Shown here: piece after piece, positions 43,971-52,063 of the stretch
Layout of the letters: each line of letters opens with the position of its first letter
Position numbering within the stretch: position 1 is the stretch's first letter
Made by a program: the position numbers and the translations under genes
Source: an uncultured Blautia sp.
GTDB taxonomy: Bacteria; Bacillota; Clostridia; Lachnospirales; Lachnospiraceae
Length of the DNA stretch: 64,000 nucleotides
Direction of reading: 5' to 3'
Assembly (NCBI RefSeq): GCF_934424005.1
Contig: NZ_CAKRXI010000001.1
Span: 62,001-126,000 of the forward strand
Notes under the pieces: model-generated
The model's input: only the letters and a program-made list of their open reading frames with translations
Databases searched by the model: none
What the model was told of the DNA's origin: nothing

Positions 43971-44930
43971 ATGAATAAAAATGTAGATTCTGCAAAGAAA
44001 GTGGATGTGAGCAAAATCCTTGGAAAATATGGAGTATATATTGCATTACTTGTATTGTTTGTAGTAATGTCATTTGCTTCAAGCTCATTTCTTACAGTAA
44101 CAAACTTATTTAATATTTTAAAACAGAATGCCGTATATGGAGTTCTTGCCGTAGGAATGACTTTTGTAATTGTAACAGGTGGTATTGACTTGTCCGTAGG
44201 CGCAATTGTTGCATTGGCTGCCTGTTTTGCGACAAAACTGGCACAGGATGGGTCTGGAGTTCCAGTTATTGTAGCTATATTAGTTGGGCTTATTACAGGT
44301 GTTGCCTGTGGTGCATTCAGTGGATTATTTATTGCAATAGCAAATATCCCGGCATTTATTGCAACATTAGCAACATGTACAATTGCCCGTGGTATTGTAT
44401 TTGTATTTACAGATGGACGACCGATTACAGGTGTTTCTGATGCTTACAAATATATGGGACGTACTTCCTGGGGACCGGTTCCGGTAATGGTTGTAATTTA
44501 TTTACTGTTTCTCGTTGTCGGTACATTTCTATTAAAATATACCAAATATGGAAGACATGTATTTGCAATCGGTGGTAACAAAAGAGCAGCACTTGTATCC
44601 GGTGTCAATGTCAAAATGACAGAATTCCTTGTATATGTAATCAGTGGATTCTGTGCAGCATTTGCAGGACTTTTACTTTCCTCACGTATTCAGACTGGGC
44701 AGCCAGCAGGTGGTGAAGGATATGAACTGGATGCGATCACAGCAGCAGTTATCGGTGGGGCAAGTCTTTCCGGTGGTAAAGGTAGTGTGTTTGGTTCATT
44801 CATAGGTATTTTAGTAGTAGGTATTCTTACAAATGGTCTTGATCTTCTGAATGTATCTTCTTATTATCAGCAGATCATCAAAGGTGCAATCATTCTTCTT
44901 GCAGTAATGGCAGATAGAAAGAAAGACTGA
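43971..44930 (+). CDS. sugar ABC transporter permease (system E)
   Basis: A 319-residue RbsC-type permease. Family stretches are VGMTFVIVTGGIDLSVGA, NIPAFIATLATCTIARG, HVFAIGGNKRAALVSGVN and IGGASLSGGKGSV. AAGAGGAG lies upstream of ATG 43971; the frame extends back into the ATPase gene and is not used. It works with the ATPase before it and the binding protein after it. Confidence 0.94.
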   Translation: MNKNVDSAKKVDVSKILGKYGVYIALLVLFVVMSFASSSFLTVTNLFNILKQNAVYGVLAVGMTFVIVTGGIDLSVGAIVALAACFATKLAQDGSGVPVIVAILVGLITGVACGAFSGLFIAIANIPAFIATLATCTIARGIVFVFTDGRPITGVSDAYKYMGRTSWGPVPVMVVIYLLFLVVGTFLLKYTKYGRHVFAIGGNKRAALVSGVNVKMTEFLVYVISGFCAAFAGLLLSSRIQTGQPAGGEGYELDAITAAVIGGASLSGGKGSVFGSFIGILVVGILTNGLDLLNVSSYYQQIIKGAIILLAVMADRKKD

Positions 44931-45019
44931 TCAAAAGTATAAAGGGTGTAAAAACTAAAATATAATAACTGCGGAAGCGGATATTATAAAAAACAAAACC
45001 AAAATGGGAGGGTTACAAA

Positions 45020-45946
45020 ATGAAAAAAAGAAGCGTATTAGCAATGGTAATGGCAATGGGTATGGTTATGGGACTGGCAGTTCCGGCAAGTGCAGCAGAA
45101 AATTATAAAATTGCCTGGGTAGACGGAAACCTTGCAAATGAGTCAAATGCAATCTGTACAGATGCTGCTAAAGCATATGCAGAAGAAAATAATGTAGACT
45201 TTACACTTCTTGATGGTCAGGGATCTGGTGAGAATCAGGTATCTCAGATCGAAACACTAATCGCTCAGGGAGTTGACTGTATCATCGTTCAGCCTTACGA
45301 TGCAGCAGCTTGTCAGGTTGGTGTAGAAGCAGCAATTGATGCAGACATCCCGGTTCTGGTTACAAAGACAACAATTGAAGATAACAGCATCTGTCCATTC
45401 GTTGGACAGGATGACACTGTAGCCGGTGAAATGGAAATGGAATGGATGGCAGAACAGCTTGGTGGAAAAGGAAACATCGTAATTATTGAAGGACCTACCG
45501 GTATTTCCGCAGCAATCCAGAGAAATGACGGTATTGAAAAAACTCTTGAAAAATATCCGGACATCAACGTATTACATACACAGCCGGCAGACTGGAACCG
45601 TGACGAAGGTATGTCTCTTATGGAAACATGGCTTCAGGAAGGCAAAGAAATCGATGGTGTAGTTGCTCATAACGATGAGATGGCACTTGGTGCTTACGAT
45701 GCAATCGCAGATGCAGGAAAAGCAGGCGAGATCAAAGTTATCGGTATTGATGCAATCGACGCAGCAAAGAAATCTGTCGCAGCAGGCGAACTGGATGCAA
45801 CTGTTCTTCAGGACGTTGAAACAATTGGAAAGAAAACTGTAGAAGTTGCTATCGAAATGTGCAAGGGTGAAAAAGTTGACGATGTTTATAATGTAGATCC
45901 AGTGCTTCTTACAAAAGACAACATTGCTGATTATGTGACAGAATAA
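45020..45946 (+). CDS. sugar-binding protein of ABC system E
   Basis: A 308-residue RbsB-type binding protein, the shortest in the window and without an acidic tail. The signal peptide covers about 1-25 (PASA before AENYK), with no cysteine for lipid attachment. Family strands are YKIAWVDGNLANESNAI, VDCIIVQPYDAAACQVGV and VVAHNDEMALGAYDAI. GGGAGGG precedes ATG 45020. It lies 89 bp after the permease and 20 bp before the second dehydrogenase of the operon. Confidence 0.94.
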   Translation: MKKRSVLAMVMAMGMVMGLAVPASAAENYKIAWVDGNLANESNAICTDAAKAYAEENNVDFTLLDGQGSGENQVSQIETLIAQGVDCIIVQPYDAAACQVGVEAAIDADIPVLVTKTTIEDNSICPFVGQDDTVAGEMEMEWMAEQLGGKGNIVIIEGPTGISAAIQRNDGIEKTLEKYPDINVLHTQPADWNRDEGMSLMETWLQEGKEIDGVVAHNDEMALGAYDAIADAGKAGEIKVIGIDAIDAAKKSVAAGELDATVLQDVETIGKKTVEVAIEMCKGEKVDDVYNVDPVLLTKDNIADYVTE

Positions 45947-45966
45947 TAAGAGAGGAATGAAGTGCT

Positions 45967-47025
45967 ATGGCAAAAACAATGAAGGCATTAATGTATGACA
46001 AGGCAGGAAGAGAAAATTCCAGTGTACGTCAGATTCCATATCCGGAATGCGGAGATGATGAAGTTATTATTAAGGTAATGTCCTGTTCTATCTGTAAAGG
46101 TGCAGAGCATGATCATGACAATGGAAAAGGTACTGATCTGGCAAAATATCCAGTTGTTCCGGGACATGAATTTGCAGGATATGTTCATGAAGTTGGAAAA
46201 AATGTAACAGCATTTAAGCCAGGTGACCGTGTAACAGCGGATAACACAGAGTATTGTGGAGATTGCTATTATTGCAGAAGAGAAGAATCCAATTATTGTC
46301 CGACATTTGGTTCCCTTGGACATAATATTAATGGTGGATTTGCTGAATTTGTCAGAGTGAAGAAGGAAAAAGTATTCCATATTCCGGATCATCTTTCCTT
46401 TAACGCAGCAGCACTTTCTGAACCTGTTGCATGCTGCATTCATGCAGTAGATCGTGCAAATGTCAGATATGGCGATACGGTTGTAATTTTTGGTGCTGGA
46501 TCTATGGCCCAGATTCTTGCTCAGTTGTTTAAAGCATCCAATGCAGAAAAAGTATACATGGTTGCCGGAAAGAGCAGTAAACTTGATCTTGCAGCAAAAT
46601 ACGGTATTATTCCGGTTGAAATGAATCGTAATGATTATTCTGTACATGAAAATGTACTGCTTAAAGAAAATCCTTTAGGTGTAGATTTGATTATTGATGC
46701 TACTGGAAGTACAAAAGTGATATCAGAATCCATGAAACTTCTGAAAAAAGGTGGAACACTTCTTCAGTATGCAATCGTGCATAGTGGAGAAAAAGTAGAA
46801 ATGGATCCGGTTCTTATGTTTAATAATGAACTTACATACACAGCATCCTTCTGTCAGTCCCATAACTTTGGAAGAGCAGTTGATGCACTGGCTTCCGGAA
46901 TTGTTGATGGTGATAATCTGGTAACAGGAGAATTTCCGCTGGATGATTTTTACAAAGGTCTGGATGAGAATGTAAAGGATCGAAATTCTATTAAGGTGAT
47001 CATTCATCCAAATACAGAAGAGTAA
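45967..47025 (+). CDS. zinc-dependent alcohol/polyol dehydrogenase
   Basis: A 352-residue medium-chain dehydrogenase with CSICKGAEHD and GHEFAG for catalytic zinc, and the structural zinc array CGDCYYCRREESNYC. The cofactor turn is IFGAGSMAQILAQ. It is the second dehydrogenase of operon E and only distantly like the first, so the pair may perform two successive oxidations or interconvert epimers through a ketone. The start at 45967 follows an AGAGGAATG stretch. Substrate unknown. Confidence 0.91.
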   Translation: MAKTMKALMYDKAGRENSSVRQIPYPECGDDEVIIKVMSCSICKGAEHDHDNGKGTDLAKYPVVPGHEFAGYVHEVGKNVTAFKPGDRVTADNTEYCGDCYYCRREESNYCPTFGSLGHNINGGFAEFVRVKKEKVFHIPDHLSFNAAALSEPVACCIHAVDRANVRYGDTVVIFGAGSMAQILAQLFKASNAEKVYMVAGKSSKLDLAAKYGIIPVEMNRNDYSVHENVLLKENPLGVDLIIDATGSTKVISESMKLLKKGGTLLQYAIVHSGEKVEMDPVLMFNNELTYTASFCQSHNFGRAVDALASGIVDGDNLVTGEFPLDDFYKGLDENVKDRNSIKVIIHPNTEE

Positions 47026-47037
47026 TAATGTAATCAT

Positions 47038-47072
47038 ACATGGCGGGCTGGTAAGCCTGCCATGTGTTGTTT
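47038..47072 (+). terminator. hairpin between dehydrogenase and rbsD
   Basis: A 12-bp stem (ACATGGCGGGCT / AGCCTGCCATGT, one G-T pair) with a GGTA loop is followed by GTTGTTT. It is probably a partial terminator. Confidence 0.65.
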
Positions 47073-47113
47073 AAGATTACTTTTGAAAAAATATATCAGG
47101 AGGAGTGGAAAAA

Positions 47114-47551
47114 ATGAAAAAAAGAGGAGTAATAAATCAGCAGTTAAGCAATGCACTGGCAGGTCTGGGACATGGAGATTATTTCCTTTTATGTGATGCC
47201 GGATTTCCGATTCCGAAAGATGTGGAGAGAGTAGATATGGCACTGACTTTTGGAATTCCGAGCATGAATCAGTGCTTGAAAGCAATTTTAGATGAAATTG
47301 TTGTACAGAAAATAACAATTGCAGAAGAAATGAAAGGCTTGAATGACGAAGGATATCAATTTGTAAAGAAAGTGTTTAAGAATCAGGATTTTCAGGAAAT
47401 ACCACAGACAGAACTTGTAAAGTTGGCTCAAAATGCTAAATTTATAGTAAGAAGTGGTGAACTCAGATGTTATTCAAATATATTGTTGGAAGCAGCATCA
47501 GGAGTAGATACATTTAAAAAAGATTTTATTATTGATCCGGAACAGATTTGA
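47114..47551 (+). CDS. rbsD: RbsD/FucU-type sugar pyranase (D-ribose pyranase family)
   Basis: A 145-residue mutarotase that converts between pyranose and furanose forms of sugars such as ribose. Family signs are LGHGDYFLLCDAGFPIP near the N-terminus and the C-terminal FIVRSGELRCYSNILLE. The ATG at 47114 follows AGGAGGAG; an in-frame GTG at 47105 overlaps that site and is rejected. It ends operon E, suggesting the imported sugar or its product is a furanose-forming aldose or ketose. The exact sugar cannot be assigned from sequence. Confidence 0.9.
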   Translation: MKKRGVINQQLSNALAGLGHGDYFLLCDAGFPIPKDVERVDMALTFGIPSMNQCLKAILDEIVVQKITIAEEMKGLNDEGYQFVKKVFKNQDFQEIPQTELVKLAQNAKFIVRSGELRCYSNILLEAASGVDTFKKDFIIDPEQI

Positions 47552-47655
47552 TTAAAAGTAAAAAGAACACTGTTTTGTTGAGAAATTGAACTCAAAAGTT
47601 TTCTTTTAATTTTAATATAACTTCAGATACGTGATGCTCGGTTATACGATATTAG

Positions 47656-47679
47656 AAATTGCTTATAAAATTGCTTATA
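47656..47679. repeat. tandem 12-bp direct repeat
   Basis: AAATTGCTTATA occurs twice back to back, about 28 bp upstream of the -35 of the next promoter. It could be a regulator site. The rest of the 47552-47802 gap is AT-rich with no gene. Confidence 0.6.
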
Positions 47680-47706
47680 TATTATAATGCTTTGGGCATG
47701 CGAATC

Positions 47707-47735
47707 TTGTTGACCTGTGCATAATTTGGTATAAT
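47707..47735 (+). promoter_or_regulatory. promoter of the ROK/VOC/kinase/aldolase genes
   Basis: TTGTTG, 17 bases, TATAAT. A second possible promoter, TTGCTT with 18 bases to TATAAT (47659-47688), overlaps the tandem repeat. Confidence 0.55.
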
Positions 47736-47802
47736 ATATATACATGCGTAGAGGGACAAAAATCAATAATAATTACCAAAGGAGAATAAGGAGAAGAAAA
47801 AT

Positions 47803-48915
47803 TTGGCGAGTGCAATGGAAATAAAACAAAAAAACAGAAAGAATGTCCTTCGGATTATTTATGAAGAAAAGAAAATTTCAAAAGCGGAGATCTCAAAGCG
47901 ACTGGGACTCAGTATGCCGACAATAGCACAGAACTTGTCAGAACTTTTTGATAAGGAACTGATCTGCATAAATGGTACATTTGATTCGACGGGTGGACGT
48001 AAAGCAAAAGCAATTGGTTTTAATGCAGATGCCAGATATGCGATCGGAATTGATATAACAAAGAATCATATCAGTGGAGTTCTGATTAATCTGTACGGTG
48101 AAATTATATATTCCGTAAGAGTCAGATACAGATTTGAAGAGAGTGACGTTTATTATAAGGAAATCCAGAAACTGATTTTCCATGTGATGGAAAAAGGACA
48201 GGTCGGAGCGACATCTATTCTGGGTGTTGGAGTAAGTATACCGTCTATTATTGCGGAGGATGGTAAGAGTCTTACCTATTCACCAATCATCGGAGCTATG
48301 AATATTTATGAAGATCTGAAGAAATATATTAATTTTCCTTATAAGATCATCAATGACTCCAACTCAGGCGGATATGCAGAACTGTGGCATGCGAAGAAAA
48401 TTAAGAATATGATCTATCTTTCATTGAGTAACAGTATCGGTGGAGCTGTTCTGATGGATAATGAGATTTATTATGGTGACCGGATGCACAGTGGGGAATT
48501 TGGACATATGACTTTGGAGATTAATGGAAGACAATGTTATTGTGGTAAAAAGGGCTGTGTTGATGCATATTGCAATGCGCAGAATCTTTCTAATCTTACA
48601 GATGGTGACCTTGGAAAGTTCTTTGAACTTGTTGAGGCAGGCGATGAACGATGTGTGAAAGAACTGCAACAGTATATGCTGTATCTGGCAGTTACAATTA
48701 ATAATCTGTATAATATTCTTGACTGCGATGTCATTTTGGGTGGTTACGTAGGTGGATATATGGAAAAATATCTGGATGAACTGCGACGTATGGTTTCGGC
48801 GAGATGTACATTTGCCACGGATGGAAGCTTTATCAAACCATGTTTTTTCAAACACGAGTCATCAGCTGTAGGTGCAGCACTGTATTTTGTAGACAAATTT
48901 ATTGAGGAAATCTAA
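47803..48915 (+). CDS. ROK family transcriptional repressor
   Basis: A 370-residue regulator. The N-terminal winged helix-turn-helix has SKAEISKRLGLSMPTIAQNL; the ROK domain has GVGVSIPSI, GEFGHMTLE and the zinc motif CYCGKKGCVD. I accept TTG 47803 as start because AAGGAG lies nine bases upstream, whereas the next ATG (47815) is 21 bases away. It lies between operon E and the VOC, kinase and aldolase genes and probably senses a sugar handled by them. Confidence 0.9.
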   Translation: MASAMEIKQKNRKNVLRIIYEEKKISKAEISKRLGLSMPTIAQNLSELFDKELICINGTFDSTGGRKAKAIGFNADARYAIGIDITKNHISGVLINLYGEIIYSVRVRYRFEESDVYYKEIQKLIFHVMEKGQVGATSILGVGVSIPSIIAEDGKSLTYSPIIGAMNIYEDLKKYINFPYKIINDSNSGGYAELWHAKKIKNMIYLSLSNSIGGAVLMDNEIYYGDRMHSGEFGHMTLEINGRQCYCGKKGCVDAYCNAQNLSNLTDGDLGKFFELVEAGDERCVKELQQYMLYLAVTINNLYNILDCDVILGGYVGGYMEKYLDELRRMVSARCTFATDGSFIKPCFFKHESSAVGAALYFVDKFIEEI

Positions 48916-48927
48916 GGAGGTACAATT

Positions 48928-49314
48928 ATGGAATGGGCAGAAAACTTTATAGGATTACAACATATTGGTATTCCAACCAATGATATGGATAAAACTGTTG
49001 AGTTTTATAAAAAAATTGGCTTTGAGGTAGCACACGAAACAAAGGATGGAGACGTGAGAGTTGTATTTTTGAAGCTCAAAGATCTGGTTTTGGAAACATA
49101 TGAAAACAAAGAGGCAGCATTGTGTGATGGTGCAGTGGACCATATTGCATTTGATGTTGTCGATATTGAAGAAGCATATAAATTTATTACCGGACTACAG
49201 ATCAAGATTCTGACAGAAATCACCTTCCTTCCGTTCTGGGAAAAAGGAGTAAAATTCTTTATAGCACAAGGACCAAATTTGGAAAGACTTGAATTTGCTC
49301 AGTATATAAAATAA
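48928..49314 (+). CDS. VOC (glyoxalase/dioxygenase superfamily) protein
   Basis: A 128-residue vicinal-oxygen-chelate protein. It begins with LQHIGIPTNDMDKTVEFYKK (His is a typical metal ligand), and VDHIAFDVVD marks the second beta-alpha module; LERLEFAQ near the end supplies the usual Glu. Family members include glyoxalase I, epimerases and sugar-modifying enzymes. AAGGAGG precedes ATG 48928, 12 bp after the ROK gene, so they are co-transcribed. It may handle a sugar or a methylglyoxal-type by-product; no function can be fixed. Confidence 0.85.
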   Translation: MEWAENFIGLQHIGIPTNDMDKTVEFYKKIGFEVAHETKDGDVRVVFLKLKDLVLETYENKEAALCDGAVDHIAFDVVDIEEAYKFITGLQIKILTEITFLPFWEKGVKFFIAQGPNLERLEFAQYIK

Positions 49315-49331
49315 AGACAAAATAAAGCAAT

Positions 49332-49367
49332 AATCAGCCCTGATAAAGATTGATATCAGGGCTGATT
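49332..49367. terminator. perfect 14-bp hairpin after VOC gene
   Basis: AATCAGCCCTGATA and TATCAGGGCTGATT pair perfectly around an 8-base loop. No T run follows on the plus strand, so it may act as an mRNA stabiliser or weak terminator. Confidence 0.55.
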
Positions 49368-49424
49368 AAGGTTATAATTGAACTACATTTGCATTGCATA
49401 TTTATAACACAAGGAGGTATTTTT

Positions 49425-50561
49425 ATGGGCAAAAAGAAAGCAATAGCAGCTGGCCACATTTGTCTGGACATCACCCCGGCTTTTAAGAGCAAGGAAGAAA
49501 AATCTATCAAAGATCTTTTCAGACCGGGACAGCTGATCGCGATGGATGCGGCCAAAGTAAGCCTTGGCGGTTCAGTATCCAACACTGGGATCGGTATGAA
49601 ACGTCTTGGTGCGGATGTGGAGCTGATGGGAATGGTCGGCAATGATGCATTCGGTCAGATGGTTCTCAATGAACTGGAGAAATATGATATTTCACCGGAC
49701 AGTATGATTGTAAGAGATGGTGTGGGGACTTCATATTCAGTAATCCTTGCTCCGGCAGGAATCGACAGAATATTCCTTCACTGTTCGGGAGCTAATGACA
49801 CATTTACGTTGGATGACATCGATCTGGAGAAAGTAAAAGGTGCAAATCTGTTCCATTTTGGATATCCGTCACTGATGCGTATGATGTATATTGACGGTGG
49901 CAAAGAGCTGGTTCGTCTTCTGAAGGCTGTACATGAGCTGGGAGTTGCGGTATCCGTAGATATGGCGATGTTTGAGGAAAGTACTGAGGCAGGAAGTCAG
50001 GACTGGAATGAACTTTTGAAATCTGTGATTCCATATATTGATTTCTTTGTACCAAGTATTGAAGAACTTTGCATTATGCTGGATCGTGAACGCTATCATG
50101 AGTGGAATGAAAGAGCACAAGGAGCTGACGTCACAAACTTCATTGATATTGAAAAAGACGTAAGGCCATTGGCAGATAAACTCCTTTCTTACGGAGCAAA
50201 AGTAATTCTTATCAAATGCGGTACACCGGGTATCTATTTCCGCACAGCAGACAAAGAGCAGCTTCTGAAGATTGGTGGTGGAATCGGAGAAGAAATTGCA
50301 GATTCATGGTCTGATCAGGAAGCTTTCGAAAAGAGTTATCTGGTTGAAAAAGATAAAGTCGCTTCCGGAACAGGTGCAGGAGATACAACAATCGCAGCTT
50401 TCTTAAGTGCTATACTTGCAGGAAAAGACTGGCAGGATGCACTTCACCTTGCAACAGCTACCGGAGCACTCTGTGTACAGACTTACGATGCACTCAGTGG
50501 AATCATACCTCTTGAAGATGTGCAGAAAAAGATTGACGCCGGATGGGAGAAAAGAAAATAA
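49425..50561 (+). CDS. PfkB family carbohydrate kinase
   Basis: A 378-residue ribokinase-type kinase. The glycine motif is SLGGSVSNTGIGMKRLG and the catalytic motif is ASGTGAGDTTIAAF, with the last Asp as base. It is about 40 residues longer than the kinase at 7475 because of an inserted stretch around residues 200-245 (includes RERYHEWNERAQG). AAGGAGG precedes ATG 49425. Together with the aldolase after it this repeats the kinase-aldolase pairing of 6626-8482, in reverse order. It probably phosphorylates a ketose produced by the dehydrogenases of operon E. Confidence 0.92.
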   Translation: MGKKKAIAAGHICLDITPAFKSKEEKSIKDLFRPGQLIAMDAAKVSLGGSVSNTGIGMKRLGADVELMGMVGNDAFGQMVLNELEKYDISPDSMIVRDGVGTSYSVILAPAGIDRIFLHCSGANDTFTLDDIDLEKVKGANLFHFGYPSLMRMMYIDGGKELVRLLKAVHELGVAVSVDMAMFEESTEAGSQDWNELLKSVIPYIDFFVPSIEELCIMLDRERYHEWNERAQGADVTNFIDIEKDVRPLADKLLSYGAKVILIKCGTPGIYFRTADKEQLLKIGGGIGEEIADSWSDQEAFEKSYLVEKDKVASGTGAGDTTIAAFLSAILAGKDWQDALHLATATGALCVQTYDALSGIIPLEDVQKKIDAGWEKRK

Positions 50562-50568
50562 ATTTTTT

Positions 50569-50628
50569 TCAATTAATAGTTTTTTTGAAAAACTTTTAAT
50601 TGAATTTATCTACAATTGTTATTATAAT
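50569..50628 (+). promoter_or_regulatory. promoter with 16-bp inverted repeat over the -35 (second aldolase)
   Basis: An inverted repeat (left arm 50569-50584, TCAATTAATAGTTTTT; right arm 50588-50603; one mismatch) overlaps the -35 box TTGAAT (50600-50605). TATAAT at 50623-50628 is 17 bases on. The layout suggests a repressor operator and gives the aldolase its own promoter. Confidence 0.65.
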
Positions 50629-50666
50629 TAAAGACAGAGATAAATTAGTTTACAGGAGGAAACAAG

Positions 50667-51596
50667 ATGTTAGTTAACATGAATGATGTGCTTTATCCGG
50701 CAAAAAAAGGTAAATACGCAGTAGGCCTTTTTAACGCAGTAAACCTGGAACTGGCACGTGGAATCATTGCAGCAGCAGAAAGTTCTCAGTCACCGGTCAT
50801 CATGGGAACAGCGGAAGTACTTCTTCCATACGGACCACTGGAGGAGGTTTCCTATTATCTTATCCCTATGGCTAAGAAAGCAAATGTTCCGGTTGTTATC
50901 CATCTGGATCATGGCCTTAAGAAAGAAACCTGTCTGAAAGCACTGGAACTTGGATTCTCATCCATTATGTACGACTGCTCTACAGATTCTTATGAAGATA
51001 ATGTAAGAAAAGTTAAAGAGATGGCAGACATTGCGCACTCTTATGGGGCAACTATCGAGGGTGAGCTTGGACATGTAGGAGATAACCCGGATTCTGCAGA
51101 GGGAAGCTCTCATATCAATCCGGCTGACTTCTATACAGATCCTAAAATGGCCAAAGACTTTGTTGACAAAACTGGTGTAGATGCTCTTGCAATCGCAGTA
51201 GGAACTGCTCACGGAGCATACAAACTTCCGCCAAAACTTGATTTTGAACGTATTCATACAATTGCAAATACTGTAGACGTACCGCTTGTTCTTCATGGTG
51301 GTTCCGGACTTACAGACAACGACTTCAAACGTGCAATTCAGGAAGGTATCAGTAAGATCAATATCTTCACAGATATCAACGTTGCAGCAGTAGAAGCTGA
51401 GTTCCGTAAATTCGAAACTATGAATAAAGGTATCATTGATCTGATCCCGGCAGCAGTAGAAGCAGTAAAACAGGAAACATTAAAGAAAATGATGCTCTTC
51501 TCCAGCAATGGAAAAGGCACATTAAATCAGCCATCCCAGGATGAGCTTGTAAAAGCTGTTGTTCAGGAAGTTCTCAGAGAACTTGGCAGGAAATAA
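50667..51596 (+). CDS. class II fructose-bisphosphate aldolase family (ketose-bisphosphate aldolase)
   Basis: A 309-residue zinc aldolase, paralogue of the one at 6626. Metal and active-site elements are HLDHG, EGELGHVG, GTAHGAYK and VLHGGSGL. It has about 30 extra C-terminal residues (ending QEVLRELGRK) that the paralogue lacks. AGGAGG precedes ATG 50667. It is expected to cleave a ketose phosphate formed by the kinase encoded upstream, giving dihydroxyacetone phosphate or an equivalent. It is closed by a strong terminator. Confidence 0.93.
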   Translation: MLVNMNDVLYPAKKGKYAVGLFNAVNLELARGIIAAAESSQSPVIMGTAEVLLPYGPLEEVSYYLIPMAKKANVPVVIHLDHGLKKETCLKALELGFSSIMYDCSTDSYEDNVRKVKEMADIAHSYGATIEGELGHVGDNPDSAEGSSHINPADFYTDPKMAKDFVDKTGVDALAIAVGTAHGAYKLPPKLDFERIHTIANTVDVPLVLHGGSGLTDNDFKRAIQEGISKINIFTDINVAAVEAEFRKFETMNKGIIDLIPAAVEAVKQETLKKMMLFSSNGKGTLNQPSQDELVKAVVQEVLRELGRK

Positions 51597-51613
51597 TTAC
51601 ATAATATAAAAAG

Positions 51614-51676
51614 GTGCGCCGTAAGGCGCACAACAAAAATACAGCAGGTGAATTGCTCACCTGCTGTATTTTTTAA
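51614..51676 (+). terminator. double terminator after second aldolase
   Basis: A small hairpin GTGCGCC / GGCGCAC with a GTAA loop (51614-51631) precedes a perfect 12-bp stem TACAGCAGGTGA / TCACCTGCTGTA followed by TTTTTT (51640-51674). The second is a textbook terminator. Confidence 0.9.
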
Positions 51677-52063
51677 CTTTTTTGAGGGGGGGAGATAGAG
51701 AGTGGTTATTCATCTATCCAAGACCTATTATAAGGAAGAAATATGTTCAAAGTGTGTACTAATTCTAAAAGAAATCTAAAAATGGTAAAGAAAAATTAAA
51801 GAAAATCTATAATTTTTACAGCGTATTGTAGTTTCGCAGAAAAAATGGTAGAGTGTAAACACCTGCTGAAAGTCAGCAGATAATATCGCAGGGATTCCGG
51901 TTCTGGGAATCTAATTTCAAATGTCATTTCGACAACTATTCCAAAGAAGAAAACATAATAAGTTCAGAAAGGGGAGATGCCTATGCCCTGACAGATTTGC
52001 ATCCAGTTTACTTTGTTGAGAGAGGCTGCCGGAGAGGAAAAGGCAGCAAAGAGGAGTTCGCAG
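51677..52063 (+). other. long non-coding leader of the surface-protein gene
   Basis: About 390 bases without a gene. Two neighbouring hairpins stand out: CTGCTGA / TCAGCAG (51863-51879) and GATTCC / GGAATC (51893-51911). I cannot match them to a known riboswitch; a structured leader or an unlisted RNA element is possible. No clear promoter was found. Confidence 0.35.

Noticed and set aside
51841..51911. Possible cyclic-di-GMP riboswitch before the surface-protein gene
   Set aside because: The conserved core bases of the known c-di-GMP aptamers are absent; only two simple hairpins are seen.
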